The notes under the pieces were generated by a model. That model was not told where the DNA came from, did no database searches, and saw only the letters and a program-made list of their open reading frames with translations. Of a DNA stretch of 64,000 nucleotides, positions 34,603 through 46,770 are shown piece after piece. Made by a program: the position numbers and the translations under genes. The DNA comes from Cordia subcordata. Lineage: Eukaryota > Streptophyta > Magnoliopsida > Boraginales > Cordiaceae. Location: NCBI GenBank assembly GCA_028554755.1, contig JAPTOF010000017.1, positions 8,742,001 to 8,806,000 of the forward strand, read 5' to 3'. Each line of letters opens with the position of its first letter. Position 1 is the first letter of the stretch.

Positions 34603-35310
34603 TAAGGACTTGTATGGCAAATTTAACTGTTTAAGTAGCTGATAGCCGTTGTATTTTAGCTGTTAGCGTATAGTTGTTTAAATAGCTAATTGAATAAAAT
34701 GTGTTTGGTCAAATTAGCTGTTAGATTAGTTGATAAATATTAAATGACGTAAAAAGACATTGATATCATGGTATTATGATAATGTTAATTACTATTATAG
34801 GAATAAGATAATATATTTCATAATTAGATATTTATTTTCATAATCATATTTTAATATTAAACTATAACTAATTTTTTGATAAAACATTTATATCAATATT
34901 ACAAAGATTAATTTTAACAGATTTAAAATTATTTTATAAAAAAAAATACTAATAAAACTTATGCTTTTAGTAATGTTGATTATATAGAAATTGAAATTCA
35001 TTTTTTTATTATTTCTTATTTATATTTGTGAAAGAAAAGGTAAAAATATAGGGAGAAATTGGAGAAAAAATAGAAAAATCAAAATATGCAAAAAGGGTAG
35101 AATTGCCAAAAAAAAATATATGAAAAGATAAAACATACTTGAAAGGCTAAAATTTTTAACTTTTGAGAAACGTTAGTTGAAACGCTAAAAGCTACCTAAA
35201 AAGCTACTTAAAATGCTAATTTATTGAACAGTAATAATTTAGCAAAATAGTGTTTTGACCAGTCAAAATGTTAAACGCTACTTGAAAAGCTATTACCAAA
35301 CACGCACTAA
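34603..35310. mobile_element. Tourist-like non-autonomous element, ~700 bp, with TAA duplication
   Basis: Element 34606-35307 has a left end GGACTTGTATGGCAAATT and a right end that reversed reads GTGCGTGTTTGGTAATAGC, with further complementarity inward (GTTTAAGTAGCT against TTTCAAGTAGCG). TAA flanks both sides (34603-34605, 35308-35310). No coding capacity. Confidence 0.6.
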
Positions 35311-37150
35311 AAGAGTTAGAATGCACAACATCCAATTTGGGCGAGAACTAGAAAAATACACTCAAATTAAAACTCAGATGCACGAAACGTGTAATGGTGG
35401 AGTGTCACTTTCCATGTTACAATAATTAGGATTTATATACAGGCATATATATACGGGTCATTAGTAAAGTTTGCAAAATTAATTGACATAATTATGGTTA
35501 ACGGAACCATTAAGCAACAAGTGATCAAGGGTTGTATTTTTTTTTTAATAAAAAAAAGAAATTTTTGTGTATTCTTAAAGTACTTATAAGTCGAAAATCA
35601 ATCTAGCTTTCAGCAAAAAAATATATTAGTATATAAATATTAAATTGTAGGTCCCCCTTAAATGAGAAATTCAGATGTAACATGTCTATATGCTTAGAAG
35701 AGACCGAAGGACTATACATGCCATCCCATATAGTCAAAAGTGGTTTTGATGGGCTGGCCTGACTGGCCGGCAAAGCTAAGAAAAAAACGTTATCAGAAAA
35801 GTCGGTCCATTGGCCCTGGATGCAATTGCGCTTTCTTCCAATTGCCCTTCCATCTATCTTGACTGATATTAGTTTATAAAAAAAAATTTATAGATCTAAA
35901 ATAAAAATTTGTATAATCTTTTACAAAAACTTGTAACATCAGTTTATAAAAAAATTTGTAAGTTTAAAACAAAAATTTGTAGGATTACAAATTTTTCTAA
36001 AATATCTTACAAATTTTTTTTATTAATTGATGCCAGTGTATTAGATGTAAGAGAAATCCCTTTCTCATCATTTTGCAAGGATTTCAACTAAATTCTTTAA
36101 CTTGAACAATACAAGGGACAGAGATAAGGCCTCTCCTCCATGACTTTGGGCAGGTATGCTTGAAGGTTTTTTTTTTTTTTTTTTCTAAGAAAAAGAATGG
36201 GAATAGAGTTGCTAATTGACATGTAAAAATTGGGAAGGATTGCATATACTCATTTTCACTAACTATAGAGGATTATGAGAAGGTTTTGTAGCATAAGAGT
36301 TTAATAAATAGCAATTTATTAGTATTTACCCAATTTAATTTGGGATTATTAGAGTTTCGTAGCTCTTTTATGACCCTTTATTAGATTGGTGTGTTTTGCT
36401 GATATGAGAGGATTCTAATCCATATTCTAAATCGGCCTTCTAAATTGATACATATCCTCAACTTTGATTATCACTCTCGAGGGTCTGGTTAATCCAACCC
36501 TATAATATATTATTTGTTATTTAATAAACCACATTCCGAAGTAAAAAAGAAGGGGGGAAAATACAGTCAATTCATGCTGGGACAATCATTCGTTATTAGT
36601 ACTATGGTTTAACGTCACATATAAACTAATTACAATTTTGGTGGCATGTCAGGCTCATTTTGAAGGAATTAGTTGTCCGATACATGTCCTTTCCATGCTA
36701 ATTAATCGTTTGTGTAATGTTGAAATGCACTTTTCTTGGTTATATTTTCCAAAAGAAAAAGAAAGAAAAGAAAGATGCATTTCTTGAGCCAATTTGGAGT
36801 CACAACGATGGTAATTGAATGACCCGTACAATCATGGAACATTGCGTATTCACTTGAAATACATGGAAGGGTTCGTCTCCATTCCTCCCTCCGTTGAAAT
36901 GTTTGAACCTGGACGAAAATTGACTACCGATTATTATTGAACCCGTTCGAGACCATCATATCTCCCTCCTCATTGAAATGTTCTTATCTATTGGAGCTCG
37001 ATCATTAGACATTCCACGTAAGTTTAACAATTATTGATTGATTCTTTAAATGTGGCATTACTCCTGACCCATATATACGTTCATTCAATTAAAAGTTTGA
37101 TTTTAATTAGTTTACGGAGGAAAATAAAATTCTTTAATGAAATAGGCATA
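35311..37150. other. AT-rich intergenic sequence
   Basis: No gene seen. Around 35875-36030 several copies of AAAATTTGTAAG-like words occur in both orientations, giving a locally self-complementary segment of about 150 bp. Confidence 0.45.
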
Positions 37151-37360
37151 GGGTTTGCTTGAATTGGCTTTTTTAAAATAAAAAAAAAAAACGTTTTTTC
37201 TAACATCTTTTGAAAAACTGCTTTTCTCGAAAAGCTAAAAATTTAAATTTCTGTTTTTTTGGAAACTAAATCAAATAGTTATTGTAAGCATAATGAAACT
37301 CTTTTAAGGGGAAAAAAAGTATTTTTTCGTAAAAAAAAAACTAATTCAAACAAACCCATA
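37148..37360. mobile_element. Tourist-like MITE copy A8
   Basis: Element 37151-37357 runs from GGGTTTGCTTGAATTGGCTT to AACTAATTCAAACAAACCC. ATA lies on both sides, compatible with a 3-bp duplication. Confidence 0.65.
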
Positions 37361-39279
37361 GAGTTCGTGCTCCAAATATGCATTGTCATCCAAACCACCT
37401 ATGAGGGTGTCTTTCTTCCATTTATTATTGGTACTAACAACTTGGTACGATAATCAAATCAAAAAATGTCTAGTGATCTTAATAGTGGATAACTTTTTGG
37501 TCCGACACCGCCTAAGCCAAAAACTCAAGCAGGACTTATAATTTACACAAGGGGTGGTTACTTGGGCGGTTCAATTAGAAGTTTTTTCTCTTTAATAGTA
37601 TAACTTTCGCTTTAAGCGTGAAAAATTCCGAAATTAATTCCCGTTGTATTCAAACTTCAGCCTTTCGCCATGCATGCGAAGGAAAAATGAGGTCTTTTTT
37701 GGTTGGCACTTTAGGCACATTAACTCCCAGCTGCCGCCCAAATACGGCAATACTAACGTCGCTAGAGTAGCCCAACGTGGACAAAACTTCACTGTGCGTG
37801 GTCCAAACCCAAATCTTTTAGCCGCTAGCCTGTTGTCAATGTTTAATCTTAAGATCCTTGACACTGACCTATGTCTTTTATTTCCATCCTTTTTTTTATT
37901 ATTATTAGTGTCTGCACGATCTATTGTTTCATTCGCGTGTATATCTTCGTCCCAAACAACTTTTTTTGAATTATTGAAAATTGAAACCGTGCAACAACGT
38001 TGCTAAAATTCCATGCGTGGGCCTTCAGTTAGGATGAGAAGTTCGTATTAATATGTTTTCAAAAGTTACAAATTTTCTCTTGATTAGGGTCATATGTTTT
38101 GATGTTAATATTGGGAGTGATTTTTTTGCATAGGTGATTGATGTACGTAATCACTAAGTTCTCAAGTTCTTTTATTTGTTGAATGAAAGTATCCACTGAT
38201 TTAGCCAAAAAAAGAAAATTTGAACTTCATCCCCATTTTTTACTAGAAAAACAAAAGTTCTAAAACTTATGCACACATAATGATAAAATAAAAATAATAA
38301 AATAGTTTAAGTGCGTAATTACTATGACAACCAGAAACATTAGATTGTTAAGTAACTTCTTTTACCAACTTTTTGTTTCTATAATTAGTTGCTTTTATTT
38401 AGATTTCTTTTTGTTCGTTTCTTTTGGCTTAACTAAACCAAAAGTTTATCAAAAATTATAGTAATTATTTGGTTACAAAAATGTAATATTGCACGTTCCT
38501 ATCAGAACCAAAACATTAATCTATATATTAATAAGTGTTACTTTAGTCCATATTTTCCTGTAGGAGGCAGATACTAAATTCTTAAAGAATATTTACTAAT
38601 TAGTTACAACCCAAAACTTGAAAAAATAAATTTTGACTACTGAGTTCACTTCACTGACAAAGAATCTATCCCTAGATGCATGTCAAAGTAACACGTAACG
38701 AGAATTTCATACATGGTACAAGTTTTATTTGGATTGGATATCACTTCACACAATGAAAGTTCAATTTGGATTGGGTATCACCTCTTATATACATATTTAT
38801 AAGATATAAATGAGGGCCGTATACTGGGCCCTTAGGCATGTGCTTCTCTAGGCTTAAAACTAATAAAATCAATTCAAGAATAAATGTAAATAATATCCTA
38901 AAAATTCAAAAAAGACACTTTTCGAGATGAAATGTGAAAATTTTAGTATAAGAAATTATCATGCCAAATTATTGGGAGCTACCCAAATCGCAATATTTGA
39001 TTTTTCTATTATAACATCCTTCTTTCTTCCTTTCCCTTGATCATGTTTGTTCTTGCTTTCTTTTTTAATGGTTTCATTTTTATTTTTCTAGCACCATGCT
39101 ATCTTTGGTGATACCACACTGTCACACCAACAAAAAGGAATATTAGTATATGCCTTGGTATAATCACAAAAAGATGTGATAAAATCAAGTTTTAAAGCTT
39201 AAATTTAAAGACTTCAACATTAAAGAAAAGAAATAAAAATATACCACTTAATAAAAATATACTACTTACTAATTAACTT
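37361..39279. other. Intergenic sequence, no feature recognised
   Basis: Open frames on both strands at 37634-38006 overlap each other and have no family resemblance; they are treated as chance frames. Nothing else supported. Confidence 0.4.
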
Positions 39280-39807
39280 TTGCAAGAGAGGGACAATGGT
39301 TTTTGTAAACTATTAATGGCAGCATACGAATTTAATAAAACAAGAACTGCAAATCTAATGCGTGTTCTTTGCAGTTGGCTCGCTTTCCTTAACCGAAATC
39401 CCACAAAGCAGAGGACGATCTCCTGGGGATCCATGTCAATCCGCTTTGTGTTTTTTGTCGTTGGTGCATTGAAGATCATAACAACCTTTACTCTGAATAC
39501 AATTTACTTGTCGAATTTGAAAAAAAGGTATGAAGTTGATGAAGGGTTTTTATTGGAATTTATCATGAAATGATATCTGTTTTTGGCTTGAATATAAATA
39601 TACAAGTTTATTCTTGAAAAATGTGATGATCAAAATCTTTTTGAAGCTACTATTTACCATATTTGGAGAGAGGGTAACAACCGCAACCATGGAAAGGCAG
39701 CCATGAATGAAGAGCAAATATTTGTTGCAACTGCTTTTGATGTTAAGTATATTTTCTATAAAAGGAAAGGCTTTAGAAATAGTAGCACCAATAGATATCT
39801 TTGTTAG
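39280..39807 (+). pseudogene. LINE (non-LTR retrotransposon) ORF2 3' remnant
   Basis: Plus-strand translation gives SWLAFLNRNPTKQRTISWG, then after a one-base frame change GIHVNPLCVFCRWCIEDHNN, then in another frame ATIYHIWREGNNRNHGKAAM. These correspond, in order, to the region following reverse transcriptase, the zf-RVT zinc-binding segment (CxxC...H) and the C-terminal IWRERN signature of plant L1-type ORF2 proteins. Frameshifts and stops separate the blocks, and the reverse transcriptase core and endonuclease are absent. It is a 5'-truncated, decayed copy; the final stop is at 39805-39807. Confidence 0.75.
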
Positions 39808-40261
39808 GCATGTAGTATTGATATGGGTATCCTGACATGATTGGGGCCTTTTTTGCCTGGATCAGTTCGTTTCTCTTGCACATTTTCAATCAATGAGATC
39901 GTTCTTCCTCTCTTAGTTAACAAAAAAAAAAAAAAAACTTTATTCCAAGCAAAAGTGATAGAAAACAAATTAAATTGCAATATCGCCAATTAACATTACA
40001 CCAGGTAAATTAGAACAGTGACCAACCTCTTCATCAAATAAAAAGCATGAAGCATGACAAAAGCACAATTCATAGGCCCTACCATAAGCAACATCAAGTT
40101 AAGGCGTGAATCATGGCCTCAAAAGCAAAAGATACATGTATATATATATGCTCACTATAAGCCACTAGGAAGCAGGAACAATTGGTAAAAAGCAAAATTC
40201 TCTACGAAAGCAAACCCAACTTCAAATCTTTTCAGCCATCAGTTTTTATTCTAGTCGAAGT

Positions 40262-40515
40262 CTTTTTCTTTTTCTATTTCAAGAGGTCAAACACTAATAA
40301 TGCAACGTATATTTTTAAGGTTTAAGGTTTAATTCAAGTGGTTAAATAATAATAATTCATACCCTTTTTTCCCTTCAATTCAATAGGTCAAACAGTAATC
40401 ACACAAAGTATCCTTAATTTTATGGTTTAGTCTTAAATTCAAAATATCAAACAGTAATAATTCATAGTGTTTCTCCGTCTTTAATTCAAAAGGTCAAACA
40501 GTAATAATACAACAT
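40262..40515. repeat. Degenerate tandem repeat upstream of PRS4
   Basis: Four to five copies of a ~55-60-bp unit with AATTCAAAAGGTCAAACAGT and AATAATTCATA at its core, varying in length. It ends about 310 bases before the PRS4 start codon. Confidence 0.7.
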
Positions 40516-40680
40516 ATTTTTAATTCTTATCGTAAATTCTCATTAAAAATTGATCTCGAAACTCCTCGTTCCACGCTAAGGTTTGACATAGACGCCCCCG
40601 CCCCCACGGCCACCCCACCCCACCCCACGCCAAAAGACAAGCAAGGCCCTTATTACACTCTAAAGCCCATGAACCTTTCC

Positions 40681-40688
40681 TATTTAAA
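40681..40688 (+). promoter_or_regulatory. Candidate TATA box of PRS4
   Basis: TATTTAAA occurs 140 bases upstream of the start codon, after a C-rich tract (CCCCCGCCCCCAC, about 40592-40606) and before the AG-repeat leader. Confidence 0.45.
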
Positions 40689-40777
40689 ACCCACAAAACA
40701 CACTTACTCTCTGTGTCTCTTTGGACAGCAAGCTGCAAAAACCTCTTTTGCTAAAAAATATTGCATTTTTCTGCAGA

Positions 40778-40782
<5 letters not shown>

Positions 40783-40813
<31 letters not shown>
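40783..40813. repeat. AG microsatellite in the PRS4 leader
   Basis: About fifteen AG dinucleotides, ending some 15 bases before the start codon; probably in the 5' UTR. Confidence 0.9.
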
Positions 40814-40827
40814 AGAGCAGGGTGGGT

Positions 40828-42671
40828 ATGGAGAACCAAAATAAAACAAAGAAGCAAGTGTTCTTGTACTACTGTGTGGAGTCAGAAGATCTTGCCCACA
40901 AAGTTGCCTCTCACTCTGAGTCCATTCACCTCCAATCCATTAATTGGAGGTGCCCTTTACACCCTTCTATCATGTAGCATATTAGTGTGTGTGTGTGTGT
41001 GTTTTTTCTAACTGCTAAATGACTAGTACTTTTAAAGTTTTAATCTTTTAATATATTGTCTGATTCTTGGGTTGTTAACATTCTCAAATTTGCTAGATGG
41101 ACTGTAGTGAACTTCAAAGTTTGGTTTTTGATAAAATTTTTTACCCAGTTTTGTTGTTTACATGAGTTTTAGTTTGCTAATGTTTTGATCTTTTTATATA
41201 ATATGTGATTCTTGAGTTGTTAACATTCTCAAATTTGCTTGATGGACTATGGTGAAGTTCAAAGTTTGGTTTTTGATAAAAAAAATTTCTCACCCAATTT
41301 TGTTGTTTACATGAGTTTTAATTTGTTAAAGTTTTAATCTTTTTATATAATGTGTCATCCTTGGTTGGTTAACATGCTCAAATTTGCTTGATGGACTATG
41401 GTGAAGTTCAAAGTTCGATTTTTGATAAAAATTCTTACCGAATTTGGTTGTTTACATAAGCTTCAGTTTGCAAACCAAAATGTTTCCCAACCCCCCCCCC
41501 CCGCGCGGCATGAGAGGGTGTGTTTTTATTGGAGACGGGTGGCGATTTTTACCAACATACTGGGCCTATAAACACGACTAACATGATAGTTCGAAGAATA
41601 GTTTTCTTGGCCTTGAATCTGCTGGCATAAAATTGGTCACCGTGTTATTCCTTAAATTCACATTACAAACTTGTAAACCACCATTATCTTCTTACACCAA
41701 TATGCGATATCACATAAAGAATTAGCGAAATTGTTTAAAGAAGTTCATATTTATATGATTAACTGTTAACGGAAGGTGTGAATTTCATATGAACATAGAA
41801 AATAGTTTCCTTGTTGACAAAAATATAGTTCCTGTATCTAGAAATGCTAGTATATTTATGTAATAATGTCATCTTCTTTGGCACATTTTCTTTTAAAATA
41901 AAGCTATTTTGGCAGAGTTTAGAAAAAAGTTTTTACCTTCATGGTCTGGTTATTTGAAATCTTGTTATGAAGTTTCAGAGATTGGATTTTTCTGTCCTGA
42001 GTATCAATGTGCTGTTTAGGAGAAATGTCGAATAAAAATTTAATGTGTCAGGAATTTCCCGGATGGATTTCCAAATCTTTTCATAAACAATGCACATGAT
42101 ATCCGAGGCCAGCATGTTGCATTTCTAGCATCTTTCAGTTCTCCGGCAGTCATATTTGAGCAGCTTTCTGTCATTTTTGCACTTCCGAGGTTGTTTGTTG
42201 CCTCTTTTACACTGGTATTACCATTCTTCCCAACGGGTTCCTTTGAACGCATGGAAGAGGAAGGGGATGTGGCAACTGCCTTTACCATGGCAAGAATATT
42301 ATCCAACATCCCTATATCAAGGGGCGGCCCCACCAGTTTGGTAATATATGATATACATGCTTTACAGGTAAAATTGACTTGTCTTAGTTCTTATCTTCTA
42401 TAATCTATATGTTAAAGCTGATTCCTTAGCATTTCTCTCCTTCTTTCATGGTGCTTCTCCTTAAATGTCTTGGGATAGGTTTTTAGATGATCATTATTGG
42501 TTATTCATGAATATCACTATTTCTCTATCATATATGGATTTTATTTGGTGAATTTGAGTTCATTTCACTATTTTAGGACGTGAAGAAATGGAACAACTCG
42601 ACTCACTAGAGTATCCAAGATGATTTCTTTCGTAGTATTGTTGTCCTTACATGGTTGATGTTCGAATATTG

Positions 42672-42712
<41 letters not shown>

Positions 42713-45486
42713 CACATTATATATATATATATATATATAATCACATTATTGACATACCAATTTCGCAAGGAGAAAAATGCCAAATACACATATTTATGCC
42801 TATGAATTATTAGTGGATACTGAGGATTTAAATGCACCAATTCAAGATACTGAAGTCCAGTTACACGTATATGTTCTTCTTCTAGGGTAGGAACAGTTGC
42901 TATTCTGCAACTACATCATTATGTAAAAGATCATTTATGAGAGTATGTCCACTTTGGTTGATTATGTGAACAAGACAAGCGGCAGATCATTGGGACACCT
43001 ATCTTAGCTGAAATACCTAGAATGTGTCTCTTTGTCCTTATCCTGACTTCTCTTTTTAAATCTACAATATGAGAAAGTTATCTTTTGAATAGAATAATGC
43101 ATTTAGAAGGTGTGCTGTCCACTCCTATGGCCATGTTAAAGCTCAATGGAGTTAATTTCTTTGATCAGGAAATGTTGCAATCTGTAAAGTTAAAGATAGC
43201 AAGAAAAAAACCTTAGTTGGAACATCTTATTGATACTGGTGCTATGCTTTTCTTCATCAAAATGTGGATGTTAAATGCACTAAACCTCTCAAACTATGAC
43301 TCAGCATCACATTTCTCCCCTCATCTTCCAGTTGTTGCAATCAGCGCTGTTTATCTTTTAAGTGTACAATTGGTCCAACCCTGCATCACACACAACTAAA
43401 ATTATGAATCGAATGTCAGTTTTGTATAATATAGGTCAATCCAAGGGTGCTGAAATTTATATACTATGTGTGTCTGAAGATTAATATATAAGATTCTAGT
43501 ATCATGTTATTAGGTGGCTTGCAATCCCCATGTTGGTAAATGAAAGTCAAATAGCACGTAAAAAGGTCAGCAATTCCAAGCATGAGGGAGGATTGGCAAT
43601 TATTTGCATGGAGTTGGCTCAATAAACCTTAACTGTCTACGAACCATATCTTGTCCAGGATCGTGATTTTCTCAACTGTTAGTTTGATGTTTTGCTCCTA
43701 GTTGCTTCTGCGAATAAAATCTCTTCCTACAAAACTACAATCTATTCGTATGACATGCCACAGCTGAATTTGATAATTGTTCTGTCGTTTCTTGCAATAC
43801 TGGAGACGGAAAATTGTTTAAAAGATTTTCTTAAAGCCCTTTTATCCAAAAGTGGCTTACCTCTTCCTGCTTAATTATCTGAAGTTAAAATTTAAATTTT
43901 CTGCAGGAAAGATTTTATTTTGGAGACCATGTTTTGCCATTGTTCGAGACTGGGATTCCACTGTTGAAACAACGCCTTCAGCAGCTTCCAGAATCTGAAA
44001 AAGTATGGTCATTTTACTTTTTCTTTAAAAAAAATTGATAAAAGTTGTTTTTCCTTATCATATAAATAGTCATAGTTTCTCTAAACTAATGCCTTTTTCT
44101 TCTTCTGCAGATAGTTATTGCATTTCCAGATGATGGAGCTTGGAAGCGATTTCACAAGCTACTGGATGAATATCCCACTGTCAGTCTAAAGAAATACCAT
44201 TCCAGTGTTATCATTTTGTCTCATTCCTTAGATCATCTTGAATGTCTGATTTTCACATATGGCAGTTGATTTGCACAAAAGTCCGTGAAGGGGATAAGAG
44301 AATAGTTAGGCTCAAAGAGGGGAATCCAGCTGGTTGTCATGTGGTCATTGTTGATGACTTGGTGCAATCTGGAGGCACTTTAATTGAGTGCCAGGTGAGT
44401 GCCTTATCTTCCTTTCCTGTGATCTGAACTCGTTTCTTATTCACATTCTTTTCATTAGTATATCTTTGAAAATTAGGCAGTTAAATGAATCAGTTGTCAA
44501 TCTTCTTTGAATTCACCTTTTCCAACTTTCTGGTTCTTACCACTTCTCAATCTGCCTTCAAATTCTCGATTTTTGAGTTGTCTGCAAGTTTATCACGTAA
44601 TTTAGTAAAATATTAGCAAGAAGATGAAGATCAGACAGTATTCCAAGAACACATACAAACTCAGGCAAACTGAAATGGAGCCTTGCTCGGGGAAATCTGC
44701 AACACATTGCCTCTTGCGTTTGATATTTTACACGAATTGATCTCTATCTGGATGTCGGAACAATTTGAAACAATTATTTGACAGAATGAACTAGGAGCAT
44801 TGACAAGGATATAAATGAAATGGCATTTAAGTTTAAATCGAAAGATCTTATACTGCCTAAGACTAACTGATGTTAGATTATATGATGTGTTCAGTACTGT
44901 CAGAGTTTCAAGAGGTATCTCCACCAATCTTAATATTGCATTTTAAACCTGTGATTGGAAGTTTCTAGCTATGACACATCTTGGTTTCTTTGATATTGAA
45001 ACTAATAACTTAAAAAAAAAATGGGATGCTAAGTTCACAGGAACCAGTAAATGCATATATCAAACTCCTTTTCATTATATTGTGCGATCTATTTGATATT
45101 TCATGGTATACAATATATAATATTCAGAATTTCTGATTCCTTTTCTTTTGCTGCAATTTTTGCTCTACCAGAAAGTTTTGGCTGCACATGGTGCAGCCAA
45201 GGTTAGTGCCTATGTCACCCATGGCGTCTTCCCTAAGCGGTCATGGGAGCGGTTTCTTCACAAGAGTGGTGTGTATTAGCATCTTTACTTAAAAAATCGA
45301 TCTTCTTTTATCGTCAGCTGGTTCTAACTACTGATCATACTTTTATGATCAGAGAACTCCGAGAATCCATTTGCCTACTTCTGGATCACGGATTCATGCC
45401 CCCTCACTGTGAAAGCCATTGCGGATAAAGCTCCATTTGAAGTTATAAGTCTTGCAGGATCCATAGCTGATGCTCTTCAGATCTAA
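40828..45486 (+). CDS. PRS4: Ribose-phosphate pyrophosphokinase 4 (PRPP synthetase)
   Basis: Makes phosphoribosyl pyrophosphate from ribose-5-phosphate and ATP for nucleotide, His and Trp synthesis; Arabidopsis PRS4 belongs to the phosphate-independent class II and is cytosolic. Seven exons join in phase: 40828-40949, 42052-42367, 43907-44002, 44111-44179, 44266-44394, 45172-45268 and 45353-45486, giving 320 residues. Recognised blocks: [80 protein letters not shown], the PRPP-binding loop [13 protein letters not shown] (227-239) and the C-terminus [12 protein letters not shown]. Exon 6 has two possible donors; the one after 45268 keeps the frame. No plastid transit peptide is evident. Intron 1 holds a 145-bp tandem repeat and a poly-C tract, and intron 2 a TA microsatellite. 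Confidence 0.96.
41026..41470. repeat. Tandem repeat, ~145-bp unit x3, in PRS4 intron 1
   Basis: Three units each contain GTTGTTAACATTCTCAAATT (or a close variant), GATGGACTATGGTGAAGTTC and TTGTTGTTTACATGAGTTTT, with a period of 145-148 bp and increasing divergence to the right. Confidence 0.9.
41491..41508. repeat. Poly-C / GCGCGG tract in PRS4 intron 1
   Basis: A run of twelve C followed by GCGCGG in otherwise AT-rich intron sequence. Its composition is unlike the neighbourhood; it may be a sequencing or assembly artefact. Confidence 0.7.
42672..42740. repeat. Compound TA microsatellite in PRS4 intron 2
   Basis: Two AT runs of about 40 and 22 bases, each followed by AATCACATTAT, so the array arose partly by a local duplication. 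Confidence 0.9.
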
Positions 45487-46770
45487 AAACAGTTGAGGCA
45501 GCTACTTCATGTCTGACTCTTGCTGGGTTTACATGTTGATTTGATGAGTCCATCAACTTGATTATTTACTACAAGATTTGTCTTGGTTCCGATTGAATAA
45601 CAAAAATCTTACCTGCATTGTCTTTTCAGTAGACCGTAGAAAAGCTGTCTTTTTCTTCTTTCAAAACTGTCTTGATCTTACTGCAGTAACCATTTAGAGG
45701 CTGTACTTGTCTTGCATAAACGGAAGTGCTTCTAGAGATAACTAAGTTACTTAGATCAGAAGTGCTTTCGCAAGGAAACCATTGTTACTATTGATGAGAA
45801 GTCCGAATAAGTAGTTAATATAAGCAGCCTCCTTTTGCATCACCAAGAATATCAAATTTTCCTACAAGCAGTAACATCAGAGTTGTTGACAAGCTAAGCC
45901 AAACTGCCTCCCAGTTCTATCATATAAGAACCAAAGTTTGTCAGGTCCTCAAAGTTTTGACCAGAAAAAAAGGTCCTTAAAGTATAGAATAATAATAAAC
46001 AAAAGAAAAATAAATGCAAAGCAAAGTAGGGAAAACTCGTAGTATAAGCCCAATAGGGGCATAAGATATTATAACATTCCAAGAGGATCCAACATGTAGA
46101 ATGGCATTTCCTTATCGTCTATCGATGCGAGTATATTGTTTTCAATATTACAATAAGCAAAGGAAAAGAAATCTGTACATTATAAACTTCAAAGAACACT
46201 GCTTATTGTTCCTATCAAGACGCGAAAATAAAAAACATGCATAATATATACATAACAACGAAGAGAGTAAAAGTATCTCCATCCTGATATTCCAAATACA
46301 GGACTCTTATAACGTACAAGACCACAAGACTACACACAGAGATGCGGGGCGTGTTCTTCCTGTACACTTCGGAAACTGCCCCAATCTCATTAGTCCTTGA
46401 TTCAGCTATACAAATTATACGTCTAATAAGAACCACCACAAAACCATACAGACACATAGTTGATAGAGCATGCCGCAGCCAGACTTCCCATGTTAGCTCA
46501 GTATCAACATTCCGCAACCAGACTTCCCATGTTAGCTCAGAACTTAAGACTTATTTATCTTCCTTCATGAATATCAAATAGTTCCTCTATAACAGAATGC
46601 TACCTCTGCACTCTTTGAATATTTCTCTACAAATACTTTAGAGTATCCATCCTCAAAAAGTGGAAACTGCCTACTGCACTAGCAATCTGTGGTTCCTATT
46701 TTTCAACTATTATGTACGCAATATATATTCAAGAGGGAGCAGTCATGACACTGAATTGTAAGTTTGAGAA
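45487..46770. other. Convergent 3' region between PRS4 and the MEI2-like gene
   Basis: Holds the 3' UTRs of both genes in opposite orientation. It includes a 37-bp tandem duplication (CCAGACTTCCCATGTTAGCT with flanks) at about 46468-46542. No other gene recognised. Confidence 0.55.
46468..46542. repeat. Tandem duplication, 37-bp unit x2
   Basis: CCAGACTTCCCATGTTAGCT plus CAG and flanking bases occurs twice in succession, in the 3' flank of the MEI2-like gene. Confidence 0.85.

Larger units (their letters stand above)
32257..34605. other. Gene-poor intergenic sequence
   Basis: No gene recognised. Contains a TA microsatellite at about 32798-32819, a direct duplication at 33641-33925 and a module array at 34310-34480, described separately. 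Confidence 0.5.

Noticed and set aside
37634..38006. Overlapping open frames on both strands
   Set aside because: Neither translation resembles a known family and no splice or promoter context supports a gene.
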